64,000 nucleotides of DNA from JAFDZW01 sp964404255 (GTDB lineage: Bacteria > Bacteroidota > Ignavibacteria > Palsa-1295), in NCBI GenBank assembly GCA_964404255.1, contig CAYOJJ010000008.1, forward strand, positions 1-64,000. The letters run 5' to 3'. Below the pieces are notes generated by a model. That model ran no database searches, was not told where the DNA came from, and was given only the letters and a program-made list of their open reading frames with translations. The translations under genes were made by a program, and so were the position numbers. Below are positions 8,501 to 16,490 of the stretch, piece by piece. Each line of letters begins with the position of its first letter. Position 1 is the stretch's first letter.

Positions 8501-11500
8501 GCTTATAATCCAGATGATCCGAGCAACGATAATTATAGCTATACTCAAAACAGCGGCAATTATGAAGAGGTAAACGGTACGGAAGGTAACGAGCAGGACC
8601 GTTCTTCAGGACTTATTCCCGATACCGAAGATCTTGATGGTAATTCTGTTGTCAATCTCGATAACAGTTACTATGAGTACGATATTCCGATCACTACATC
8701 CAGCAACCCATACATTATCGGTAATACCGATGGCAAGTGGTTTCAATTCAGAATACCGATAAACGATTTTAAGAGAATGGTAGGAAATCTCGATTCCTCA
8801 TTCTCTAACATCTCGTATTATCGCATGTGGTTCACGGGCTTTTCAAAACGCCTGCATGTTCGCTTTTATGATATTGGGTTAGCCGGCAGCCAGTGGACTC
8901 GTGCCAGAACCGGTTTGAATCCGAATAATCCGATCGGTGACACTTCCTTTGCAGTCAATTATGTAAATATCGAAGATAATGCCGGCGCACCGACGAATTA
9001 TACTTCACCGCCGGGCGCTGAACGCGATCGTCTTGCCGGCCAGGCAGCGGTAGTTCTCGGTAACGAGCAATCGATTACCTTACAGATCAAATGTATTCCC
9101 GATGGTACCAAGCGCGAAGCAACAAGAGTATTTCCCTCGCCGAACGATCTATTTAATTATCGTTCGATGGCCATTTGGGTACATGGCGATCAAACGATGC
9201 CGACGACGTTGAATTCGCCAACTGATACTATCGGAAAAACATGGATTTATTTCCGCTTTGGTACCGATCAATACAATTATTACGAGTATCGCCGCCCACT
9301 CACGAGAGATTGGTCTAATATCCATGTCGATTTTGCTACTCTTGCAGCATTGAAAGCATCCAAGGTTCGCTCCACCGATGTGCTCACCGCTCCGGCAAAC
9401 GATGGATTTATCGGCTCCGAATACACCGTCATAGGAAGTCCGAATATTACCAATGCACCGGTATTTACCTTAGGGGTGGAGAATAGAACCGGCTCGAACT
9501 GTCTGCAAACGGAAGTTTGGTTCGATGAGCTTCGTCTGCTCGATGCTAATGATAGAAGCGATTATGCCCTTAACGGCAATGTCCAAATGAAGCTGGCAGA
9601 GTTCGGGACGTTAACAACTAATTTTCTTTATGAACGTCCGGATTTCCACCGCGTCGATGAACGCTTTAATTCTTTACGCTCATTGAATTCCGGTTGGGGA
9701 TTAACCGCTGAATTGCAGATGCAGAAAGTCCTGCCAAGTTGGCTCGAACGCGGTACAAAAATCCCATTGGTGCTGGCTCATAGCGAACTGCTCAACTCAC
9801 CAAAATATTTACCGAATACCGATGTCGAGGTATCGAGTGCACTCGATAAAATACAGGAGCGGGCGAATAGCGGTCAGCTCGATGCCGGTATCGCCCAGCA
9901 TTTGCAGGATTCTATCCGCCTCGTTAGCCAGACCCTTACTATTCGTAATAGTATCGGCTTAGCAGGTGTACAATTTAATTTCCCCGGATCGTTCTTCCTG
10001 TTGCCTTCTTTTGTGAACCGATTAATTTTAGGGTTCGGATACGGAGAAGAATTTACAAGGTCGCCAATTTATGACTACTATCGTAACTGGAGTTGGACGG
10101 CAAGTGTCTTATATGATTTGCCGACGCTGCCAAATGTATCGGTCTCTCCGCTGACATGGATCAATCCTAGTACGTTCGATGTAGGGAGGTATTCACTATA
10201 CAAGATCAATTTCTTACCACAGAGACTTACCCTTGGAGCTTCTTTCACCCGTAGCAGGCTGCACTATTTAAATCGTTCTTCTACATTGGTGTTCCCTCCA
10301 CTCGCCGATATCGAAGATAGTTTGGAGATCATCAGAAGTTTAGTACCGTTCATTACCAGAAGTGATTCTGCCGTTCGCAGCTTTGCATTTACCTGGAAAC
10401 TGACCGAGAACGGCTTGATCTCGCCGCAGATCGAATTCAATCTTAATGCCGTCAGTAATCTTACACCGTTAGAAACGTACACCCGGCCTAATACCCCGGT
10501 ATATCTTGATAATTCTGGCAAGCCCGTCTATGCCTATGATTCGGTCTATTATTATCAGCGGCCGTTCAAGGATGTCCTGGGGGATGTCTTCTTTAAGGAT
10601 GGAGCCTTGGTACGACCCGGAAAAGATTTTCTTGTTAATCAGCGATTTAAATTAACGACAAGTCCGCGCTTACCGTGGTTACTTTGGATCGATAAATATA
10701 TTCGTCCGGTCTTTAATTATGTAGTGGATTATCATTGGTACGATGCTCAAAGTGGAGCACAGAACGATCGAACAGGCCAATGGAACAATACCATAACAAC
10801 AGGACTGGAGTTTAACCTGCGCGATCTCGGTAACGATATCTTTGGCAGCGATGTACTTGGAGCCGGTGGCAACAACCAACAAGCACCGCGCCGTGGGGCT
10901 CGTGCGGCGGCAAATACAGGTCTTTCAATGGGGGGATCACAGGATTTATCCGCACCTAACGTCGTTCAAAAGGCAGACGAACCATTTGGTGGCGTAGTCG
11001 ATGAAGGTCCCATTGCCGGAAAGCCAAATATTAGGCGTGTCGATCCCAAATCGAAAGTATCGCCGCCAACGGCAGTCGATACGATAAAGAAACGCCAGCC
11101 TTCCTTTGGTACGCCGCAAGGGGTTGATACGCTGGCTCATAGTCCAGGAGTTGGCGCCGAAGGTATTCATGACGATCTCTCCTCAAGCGATACGCTGCTT
11201 CTGCCGAAAGCGCCGCCGGAACAGCCTAAAGAAGAAATTGTGGAAGAACCCGGCGTAACACTGAGAGATCTTTCAAAGGCCTTGATCCAAAAGCCATTCT
11301 TCGATTGGAATGGTACAAAATTTAATTTTATCCAAACGAATTTCAGCCTTAACGGAGCCTTACAAGGCGGAGGGTCTGGTATTTCTAACTTGCTGACCAA
11401 AGGAATTTTCTCTCCGGAAGAAGATGCCATTGGTCCCTCGCGAGCCTATCAGCTAGGGTTGATCACCGATCCGCATGGTCGCTTACTCATCAAATTCATT

Positions 11501-12634
11501 CCGAAATTCCCATTCGTGGAGTTTGGCGTTCGTCATGGATTACGTCAATCTACTATTCCAGGTCAATCGGTAGATATTAATGACGTATTTACTCAAAAGA
11601 ATACCTTTGAACTCCAAACCAGCCGCCCGCTATGGAGTGGAGCAACGATCAATTTAAATTGGAAAACGGAGTTTACTTATGATGAGCGCGATGCTTTGAG
11701 AATTCATGACGATGGTTCGATAGAACCGTTGACGACCCAAAAGACCGGCGATATTTCACGTACCTTTTTATCTATCCCGCCGCTGCCCTTTATCAATGTT
11801 ACCCAAAGCAGTATTAAACGTGTCGGTGAAAAATGGATAGAGAAGAGTTCAAATGCCGGTTATACAACCGATATTGAGCGTGATACTATGCCGGCAGTCC
11901 TGAAGAATCAGTTGCAGGTAGAAAGTTTCATGGAAGGATTTGAGACACTTCCATTTTTTACTGGAATACTGCGTGAATACCTGCCCCGGTTAAATTATTC
12001 GTTTACCTGGTCTGGCCTTGAAAAATTTCCGATCTTCTCTTTTGCCGATCATGCTACCTTCCGCCATGGATATACCGGAAATTATAAACGCCAGTTTAAG
12101 TTGAATGCCGGAGACTCGGTACAGTTGACTACTTTGCAGACGGTAACCTATGCCTTCCGTCCGCTTATTGCGCTCGATCTTACCTGGGATAAGATCTGGG
12201 GCGGCAGATTAAACGCAAGCCTGAATTACGATACCCAGACCGATTGGTCGTCCGATTATTCATTCAATCGTATTACCTCACGGCTTTCGACTACGTTTGG
12301 TATTAATGCAAATTTCCAAAAGTCCGGCCTTTCGATACCGTTCTTAAAACTGAACCTCAAGAATAATTTTGGAGCTACGTTTAATTTCAGCCAAACGATC
12401 TCCAGCGATATTTATTATACCTTCAATACGATCCTGACCAATCCGGGCGGAACCAGTAATGGTGGTGTAACTAAGACGATCGTCGAGCCGCGCTTCAGTT
12501 ACGATATTAACCAGCAGTTGACGATCGAAGGGTTCTATCGATATGAACGCACTACTCCGACCTCGAGCGTTATTCTTGCTCCTCCGACTCGCACGATAAC
12601 TGCCGGGTTCGATATTCGCTTAAAAGTATTCTGA
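5597..12634 (+). CDS. sprA: T9SS outer-membrane translocon protein SprA (Sov)
   Basis: 2345 residues from the first canonical start (GTG 5597). SprA forms the ~36-strand outer-membrane pore through which type IX substrates with C-terminal sorting domains leave the periplasm. Conserved features are visible: the N-terminal strand region with NINTDFGSLRQFSFDNLFKL-like sequence and PYEIIQSVEAGNISL (about residues 180-235), acidic Asp/Asn-rich calcium-type loops (DKNNNGHYDPGEDVGLDG and DTEDLDGNSVVNLD, about residues 935-1025), the repeated GTDYRVD segment, and a C-terminal barrel region ending in an aromatic-polar strand. A ~130-residue Pro/Gly/Ser/Asp-rich insert (about 1755-1895) looks disordered. 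This start lacks a signal peptide, which the protein must have; upstream in-frame sequence supplies one, so the true start is probably near 5308-5408. The stop is 4 bases before the next gene. Confidence 0.95.
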   Translation: MPNVLGGGKDSVIVIHPRPTLKPSVSLEPPPAPYQRRLEFDSAGNVTVHDELLGADATIPQTYTPDQFVLQGMDDRTESGLLKSAQNNTSASAGTSSAKNQGGAGGKKDETPGILSDYGQIEIPIPPSIVPTIFGKPSINLRVNGDVAIHLAYRDNQFLQTTGTLFSGSETGIDFRQEVNMNISGSIGDKVKINTDFGSLRQFSFDNLFKLSYQGYPYEIIQSVEAGNISLTTPSKYIGIQSGLFGFKGVMRFGPWYLTAVAAQKKAERQTKTFGGGPGSSSGTDFTIQPANYRKNVYFLDTAYIPLFEKVYSTIPTQGTADIVIPGTVELWRSVSTTDQQKTVAYAHYDLKQLPAGSATYGISYHQAGTKEDSISAGYVRKVDTSQYRLDPKTGIIILYQEPSDYDFYAVSYRTPTGQVGEQIGTANDTAYVLKLLKPRRLTPADPSWKNLLKNTYYVGATNIDQKNFSVRVAYTFPTGQSYEFVRSATGLDKAISVMGLDRYNNATNTREADGLFDVISNGAVSPLLDSRSGTLIFPYLQPFGQRILDYQAEQKRKNPKYKADSTFYFPEIYTQQSSYFNYNSSKNTQIAINVKYAGGTSTIINLNAFNIVEGSVRVTAGGRQLVEGTDYRVDINSGTITLLKPELATAGQISVDYDTHDIFTTSTKTLLGLRGELPLGDRGLFGLSLFNYSMHLPTIKTRQGEEPLSNWILGSDFSYKVPFPSLTNWLNAIPIFNLRDKSEISFKLDGALSLPNPNTQESPMAVDNGASIAYLDDFEGGRNEFPLYMSYGRWVHASQPQDYANYVGQTRSQINTKKAKTYWYEAYPQDVRITDIKPNKSVATPNEFAQVLDVVYDPQNPKGIYNHSPDLGANASDRWGGMMQYLQGLNVQATNTDAIEFWMNIQEDGGQPLDGVIHFDMGRISEDVIPDDSLETEDKNNNGHYDPGEDVGLDGYTNDQEKTAIPGAYNPDDPSNDNYSYTQNSGNYEEVNGTEGNEQDRSSGLIPDTEDLDGNSVVNLDNSYYEYDIPITTSSNPYIIGNTDGKWFQFRIPINDFKRMVGNLDSSFSNISYYRMWFTGFSKRLHVRFYDIGLAGSQWTRARTGLNPNNPIGDTSFAVNYVNIEDNAGAPTNYTSPPGAERDRLAGQAAVVLGNEQSITLQIKCIPDGTKREATRVFPSPNDLFNYRSMAIWVHGDQTMPTTLNSPTDTIGKTWIYFRFGTDQYNYYEYRRPLTRDWSNIHVDFATLAALKASKVRSTDVLTAPANDGFIGSEYTVIGSPNITNAPVFTLGVENRTGSNCLQTEVWFDELRLLDANDRSDYALNGNVQMKLAEFGTLTTNFLYERPDFHRVDERFNSLRSLNSGWGLTAELQMQKVLPSWLERGTKIPLVLAHSELLNSPKYLPNTDVEVSSALDKIQERANSGQLDAGIAQHLQDSIRLVSQTLTIRNSIGLAGVQFNFPGSFFLLPSFVNRLILGFGYGEEFTRSPIYDYYRNWSWTASVLYDLPTLPNVSVSPLTWINPSTFDVGRYSLYKINFLPQRLTLGASFTRSRLHYLNRSSTLVFPPLADIEDSLEIIRSLVPFITRSDSAVRSFAFTWKLTENGLISPQIEFNLNAVSNLTPLETYTRPNTPVYLDNSGKPVYAYDSVYYYQRPFKDVLGDVFFKDGALVRPGKDFLVNQRFKLTTSPRLPWLLWIDKYIRPVFNYVVDYHWYDAQSGAQNDRTGQWNNTITTGLEFNLRDLGNDIFGSDVLGAGGNNQQAPRRGARAAANTGLSMGGSQDLSAPNVVQKADEPFGGVVDEGPIAGKPNIRRVDPKSKVSPPTAVDTIKKRQPSFGTPQGVDTLAHSPGVGAEGIHDDLSSSDTLLLPKAPPEQPKEEIVEEPGVTLRDLSKALIQKPFFDWNGTKFNFIQTNFSLNGALQGGGSGISNLLTKGIFSPEEDAIGPSRAYQLGLITDPHGRLLIKFIPKFPFVEFGVRHGLRQSTIPGQSVDINDVFTQKNTFELQTSRPLWSGATINLNWKTEFTYDERDALRIHDDGSIEPLTTQKTGDISRTFLSIPPLPFINVTQSSIKRVGEKWIEKSSNAGYTTDIERDTMPAVLKNQLQVESFMEGFETLPFFTGILREYLPRLNYSFTWSGLEKFPIFSFADHATFRHGYTGNYKRQFKLNAGDSVQLTTLQTVTYAFRPLIALDLTWDKIWGGRLNASLNYDTQTDWSSDYSFNRITSRLSTTFGINANFQKSGLSIPFLKLNLKNNFGATFNFSQTISSDIYYTFNTILTNPGGTSNGGVTKTIVEPRFSYDINQQLTIEGFYRYERTTPTSSVILAPPTRTITAGFDIRLKVF

Positions 12635-12638
12635 TCTC

Positions 12639-13817
12639 ATGAGCATCCGTTGCGATGTCCTTATTCTGGGCGCCGGAGCGGCTGGGTTATTCTGTGCCAT
12701 AGAAGCGGCAAAGCGGGGAAGAAAGGTTATTGTGCTCGAACGCAGTTCATCGGCCGGAAAGAAGATCATTATCTCAGGCGGCGGAAGGTGTAATTTTACC
12801 AATCGTTCGGTTGGTATCGAGAATTATTCTTCCAATAACCCGCAGTTCTGTCGTTCGGCATTGCAGCGTTATACCCCGAAAGATTTTATTGAACTGGTCG
12901 AGCATTACGGGATCGAGTACTACGAAAAGAAAGATGGCCAGCTATTCTGTACCGATAGTTCGAAACAGATCCTTCAACTATTACTTACCGAATGCAAGCG
13001 ATATAATATAGAGATCGTGCTTAATTGTAAGATAGAATCGTTTCGAAGAACAGAGGATGGATTTGAGGTACAGGCATTGTCAGAACAATGGTTAAGCACT
13101 TCGCTTGTTGTCGCTACCGGTGGGGCCTCAATCCCCAAAATGGGCGCAACAACCTTCGGTTATGAAGTTGCCAAAGCTTTCGGCTTGAATGTTATCGAGC
13201 CAAAACCGGCTCTGGTGCCGCTACTATGGAATGAGAACGATAAACATATTTTCTCAGCTATAGCAGGAGTATCGTTCACAGCAAAAGTATCGTTTGGTAA
13301 ATGGTCATTCTACGACGATATATTATTTACTCATCTTGGGGTTTCTGGGCCGGCGATATTACAACTTTCGACCTATTGGAACGAGGGTGAACCAATATCG
13401 ATCGATCTGTTAGCATCAGATACCGAAGGGGTATTTCCGGCGCTGCAGCAGCCACGTCCGCATAAGACACTCGCCGCAGTTCTTTCGTTGGTTCTTCCAA
13501 GACGATTTGCCGATCTTTGGGCGGGGGCCTATCACCACACTGATACTTTGGATCGATATACAAATAAAGCCTACGCTCTTTTGTTGGAAGAACTTCGCTA
13601 TTGGAATATTTATCCAGAAACTACTCAGGGCTTTGATAAAGCCGAGGTAACTGCAGGTGGAGTAGATACGAAAGAACTTTCATCTAAAACGATGGAGGCT
13701 ACAGCCGTAAAGGGATTGTATTTCATTGGAGAAGTAGTAGATGTGACCGGCTGGCTTGGAGGATATAATTTTCAATGGGCCTGGTCATCGGGCTGGGCAG
13801 CCGGACAAGTGGTCTGA
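12639..13817 (+). CDS. FAD-dependent oxidoreductase, HI0933/YhiN family
   Basis: 392 residues, normal for this flavoprotein family. N-terminal Rossmann dinucleotide-binding motif GAGAAGLFCAIEAAKRG (about residues 10-26) followed by VLERSSSAGKKI and the family signature SGGGRCNFTN (about 47-56). A second FAD-contacting segment occurs near the C-terminus: TAGGVDTKELSSKTME and GLYFIGEVVDVTGWLGGYN. The physiological substrate of the family is not settled; some members have been proposed to act in bile acid or thiol chemistry, so I give no gene symbol. It starts 4 bases after the sprA stop, so transcription from the sprA promoter is likely, without evidence of a role in secretion. Confidence 0.92.
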   Translation: MSIRCDVLILGAGAAGLFCAIEAAKRGRKVIVLERSSSAGKKIIISGGGRCNFTNRSVGIENYSSNNPQFCRSALQRYTPKDFIELVEHYGIEYYEKKDGQLFCTDSSKQILQLLLTECKRYNIEIVLNCKIESFRRTEDGFEVQALSEQWLSTSLVVATGGASIPKMGATTFGYEVAKAFGLNVIEPKPALVPLLWNENDKHIFSAIAGVSFTAKVSFGKWSFYDDILFTHLGVSGPAILQLSTYWNEGEPISIDLLASDTEGVFPALQQPRPHKTLAAVLSLVLPRRFADLWAGAYHHTDTLDRYTNKAYALLLEELRYWNIYPETTQGFDKAEVTAGGVDTKELSSKTMEATAVKGLYFIGEVVDVTGWLGGYNFQWAWSSGWAAGQVV

Positions 13818-13831
13818 GAAAAGTTTAAACG

Positions 13832-13842
13832 GTATATTCGTA
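13832..13842 (+). promoter_or_regulatory. Candidate -10 region GTATATTCGTA
   Basis: GTATATTCGTA resembles the Bacteroidota -7 box (TAnnTTTG). A start of transcription about 6 bases downstream would leave a leader of roughly 15 bases carrying the AGGAGA site at 13853-13858, 5 bases before the ATG. No matching -33 element is evident. Confidence 0.4.
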
Positions 13843-13863
13843 TGTAGAACTTAGGAGAATAAT

Positions 13864-14556
13864 ATGCAATTGATCTTTGATATCGATCATCCGGAAGAAC
13901 TGGCCATCGAAAGCGGCACCGTTTTTTGTGTAGGCAGAAACTACGTCGATCATATTCTCGAACTTGGCAATGAAAAGCCGACCAATCCTATTATTTTCAT
14001 TAAGCCGGAATGCGCCTTACGTCACGGATCTTACAATGTAATAGAGTATCCGCCGGAAACCCAATCGCTTGAATTTGAGGCTGAATTGGTGCTGTTATTA
14101 CGCGGAGGCGGCCGCAGCATCCATGCCTATGAGCCAAGCGAGATCGTTCTCGGGTACGCCATCGGGCTTGATCTTACTATGCGTGATCTGCAAAACGAGT
14201 TTAAGAGCAAGGGACTGCCCTGGACGCTGGCCAAAGGCTTCGACGGCTCGGCACAGGTCAGCCATTTTATCCCGTTTGAAACGGCACCGGCTTTCGATCA
14301 ATTGGCGTTCTCGTTATATGTTAATGGTGAACTTCGCCAGCGTGGTTCGACGAAAGAAATGATCTTTTCTCCGGAAATGATGGTCAACTATTTATCCCTG
14401 CGGTGCTCGCTCAAGCAGGGCGATATGTTGTTTACCGGAACTCCAAAGGGTACCGGAAAATTGGAGATAGGGGACAAGATCGTTATGCAAATGCATACCG
14501 ATGACCCCAATAACATTTTGTTGGATTTTCATGCAGAGGTTATCGAGTGGCAATAA
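13864..14556 (+). CDS. Fumarylacetoacetate hydrolase (FAH) family protein
   Basis: 230 residues, the size of the single-domain FAH-family hydrolases and decarboxylases (YcgM-like). Visible family features: CVGRNYVDHILELGNE near the N-terminus, FIKPECALRHG, the metal-binding acidic segment SLEFEAELVLLL (about residues 62-73), GLDLTMRDLQNEFKSKGLPW (about 101-120), AKGFDGSAQVSHF, and the C-terminal FTGTPKGTGKLEIGDK. Members bind Mg2+ or Mn2+ and cleave C-C bonds in beta-diketo acids or decarboxylate oxaloacetate; which reaction applies cannot be read from sequence. An AGGAGA ribosome-binding site 5 bases before the ATG supports this start. It is followed after 24 bases by a glycosyltransferase gene. 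Confidence 0.9.
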   Translation: MQLIFDIDHPEELAIESGTVFCVGRNYVDHILELGNEKPTNPIIFIKPECALRHGSYNVIEYPPETQSLEFEAELVLLLRGGGRSIHAYEPSEIVLGYAIGLDLTMRDLQNEFKSKGLPWTLAKGFDGSAQVSHFIPFETAPAFDQLAFSLYVNGELRQRGSTKEMIFSPEMMVNYLSLRCSLKQGDMLFTGTPKGTGKLEIGDKIVMQMHTDDPNNILLDFHAEVIEWQ

Positions 14557-14580
14557 CCAGATCGATATGCATCGCGTAGC

Positions 14581-15678
14581 ATGATCTTTATTATCCTTTC
14601 AGGGCTGTATGCACTGGCATTGCTATGCTTTGCCTATGGGGTAGTGCTCGGTCTGCGCAATCGTAAAACCAAATCGCCTGCCGGCGAACCGAATATTTCC
14701 ATAGTAATATGCGCCCGTAATGAAGAGGCAAATATCGATCGGTGCCTCGATTCCCTGACGAAGCTTAACTACCCGCCGGAAAAAGTGGAGATCATTGTGG
14801 TGGATGATCATTCCACCGATGCTACGGCCTCGAAGATCGCTGCCTGGCAGCAAGGTACCCCGGCTATCAAACTACTCTCACTCGTAGGTAAAGAGGTGCT
14901 CGGCGGTGGAGGGAAAGTTAATGCCCTTATCCATGGGCTTGATCTTGCCTCGGGTGAATACTTGTTTATTACCGACGCCGATTGCCATGTCCCTGCCGAA
15001 TGGGTACGCAATTATCTAAACTGGTATGATGAGCGCACGGGAATGGTATCGAGTATCACTATACTCGATAAAGCAACTCCACTGGCCGGAGCCCATTCTT
15101 TTGAAATGATGCAATTACTGGCCATGAGTATGGCGGCAATAAATATCGGCATTCCGGTTTCTATTATCGGTAATAATCTTTCGCTTCGAAAGAAGGCGTA
15201 TGAGGAAGTAGGAGGGTATCGCAGCATTCCCTTTAGTGTAACCGAAGATGTGGCCTTATTTCAAACCATGTGGAAATCGAACTGGGATGTAAAATTCAAG
15301 GCAAATAAAGACCTGCTCGTCGAAACGAATCCGCCGGGCTCATTCAAAACATGGTGGCGCCAAAAACAGCGGTGGGTTGTCGGTGGAAAATCGATCGGTT
15401 TTATGGGATGGCTGATCCTGTTACTTGGCTATTTAGGAATGGTAGGATTAATAGGAGGAGTATTTATCGGTAATACTACTATGGCACTGATAGCGATCGG
15501 CTTGAAACTTCTCGGCGATCTTTTTATACTATTGCCGGTCATGTTTTCGTTACGGACATTAAAATTATTACCGTATTTCCCGTTATACCAACTGTACCTG
15601 TTATTTTTCCTTATTTGTGTTCCGATCCAATATTCAAACAAGAAAGTAGTATGGAAAGGTCGGGACTATCGTACATAA
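14581..15678 (+). CDS. Membrane-anchored family 2 glycosyltransferase
   Basis: 365 residues. Inverting GT-A transferase on the cytoplasmic face. One transmembrane helix at residues ~1-22, then the GT2 fold: ISIVICARNEEANIDRCLDS (about 39-58), VVDDHSTDAT with the nucleotide-sugar Asp pair (about 78-87), TDADCHVP (the DxD-type metal site, about 130-137), and WWRQKQRWVVGG carrying the QxxRW motif (about 257-268). Two or three transmembrane segments follow to the C-terminus. This layout resembles processive synthases and lipid glycosyltransferases (for example poly-N-acetylglucosamine or ceramide types). Acceptor unknown. It overlaps the PAP2 phosphatase gene by 28 bases, suggesting a common lipid-linked pathway. 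Confidence 0.9.
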   Translation: MIFIILSGLYALALLCFAYGVVLGLRNRKTKSPAGEPNISIVICARNEEANIDRCLDSLTKLNYPPEKVEIIVVDDHSTDATASKIAAWQQGTPAIKLLSLVGKEVLGGGGKVNALIHGLDLASGEYLFITDADCHVPAEWVRNYLNWYDERTGMVSSITILDKATPLAGAHSFEMMQLLAMSMAAINIGIPVSIIGNNLSLRKKAYEEVGGYRSIPFSVTEDVALFQTMWKSNWDVKFKANKDLLVETNPPGSFKTWWRQKQRWVVGGKSIGFMGWLILLLGYLGMVGLIGGVFIGNTTMALIAIGLKLLGDLFILLPVMFSLRTLKLLPYFPLYQLYLLFFLICVPIQYSNKKVVWKGRDYRT

Positions 15679-16355
15679 TCGTCTGGTTGCTTTTTTGCGT
15701 GGCAGCGACGCCGGCTTTTAGCCAGATGATGCCGGATTCGTCGCAACATCATAAAGCGCTCGATGATGGTCTCATTATTTCGATAAATCACTTATCGGGA
15801 AAGTCGGAATATTGGGATGGAACAATGCTGCTTGCTTCGAGGTCGTTATTGCCGGTTGTCGTCGTTATTCCGGGTCTCCAACTTGTAGATGGCATCGTAA
15901 CACACGATAAGTCTCTAACCTATGGTGGATTAACGGTTTTAGGTGCAACGGCCCTAACCATAGGATTACAAGAGCTTTGTATCAAACCTTTAGTTAAGCG
16001 CGATCGACCTTTTACCGATCTTCCGGAAGTGGTAAAACGGGATCCTGATGTTTTTGGCTATTCTTTTCCTTCGAGCCATGCCGGTGTTAGTATGGGGTTT
16101 GCCGTCGGGGAAGCGCTCCAGCTAAGACAGTGGTATTTCACCATTCCTTTGGTGTTATACGCTACCATTGTTACCTTTTCAAGACCCTATTTAGGGGTTC
16201 ATTATCCCTCCGATCTATTAGTTGGTGCTCTGATCGGTTCCACGGTTCAATTTCTGGCTTACCGGCTTGAGCAAAGCCTTTATTCAAAGACTACTAAGAC
16301 GTTAGCGCCTATTCAAAGCTCCGCCATGGGCATGAGGTTCTCTATCGGATTCTGA
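15651..16355 (+). CDS. PAP2-family phosphatase, exported or membrane-bound
   Basis: 234 residues from the ATG at 15651, chosen because it begins a proper signal sequence (MERSGLSYIIVWLLF and on) and follows AGAAAG; an upstream TTG at 15615 would merely add residues inside the preceding gene. The three catalytic motifs of type 2 phosphatidic acid phosphatases are present: KPLVKRDRP (KxxxxxxRP), SFPSSHAG (PSxH with the acid/base His) and SRPYLGVHYPSD (SRxxxxxHxxxD with the nucleophilic His). The family dephosphorylates lipid phosphates such as undecaprenyl pyrophosphate, lipid A or phosphatidic acid. Coupling with a GT2 enzyme favours a glycolipid or carrier-lipid substrate; this is inference. 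Confidence 0.92.
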   Translation: MERSGLSYIIVWLLFCVAATPAFSQMMPDSSQHHKALDDGLIISINHLSGKSEYWDGTMLLASRSLLPVVVVIPGLQLVDGIVTHDKSLTYGGLTVLGATALTIGLQELCIKPLVKRDRPFTDLPEVVKRDPDVFGYSFPSSHAGVSMGFAVGEALQLRQWYFTIPLVLYATIVTFSRPYLGVHYPSDLLVGALIGSTVQFLAYRLEQSLYSKTTKTLAPIQSSAMGMRFSIGF

Positions 16356-16367
16356 AAACCGGAGTTA

Positions 16368-16396
16368 TTGACAAGATTGGCTAAAAACCCTTATTT
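16368..16396 (+). promoter_or_regulatory. Candidate sigma-70-type promoter upstream of the PpiD-like gene
   Basis: TTGACA (16368-16373), 17 bases, then TTATTT (16391-16396). The -35 is perfect and the -10 poor. It lies in the 135-base gap between the PAP2 and PpiD-like genes. FCB bacteria often use other promoter sequences, so this is tentative. Confidence 0.3.
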
Positions 16397-16455
16397 AAGG
16401 GGAAAAATGGAACTACTCGGAGCTATTCTGTGCTTATAATTTGCTTTTCATATAA

Positions 16456-16472
16456 GTAATTATAATAATTAC
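16456..16472. promoter_or_regulatory. 17-bp perfect palindrome, operator-like
   Basis: GTAATTAT-A-ATAATTAC, a perfect inverted repeat with a single central base, 18 bases before the ATG of the PpiD-like foldase gene. Its position would suit a repressor. AT-rich sequence makes chance palindromes commoner, hence modest confidence. Confidence 0.35.
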
Positions 16473-16490
16473 CTTAAGTAGCTAAGAAGT

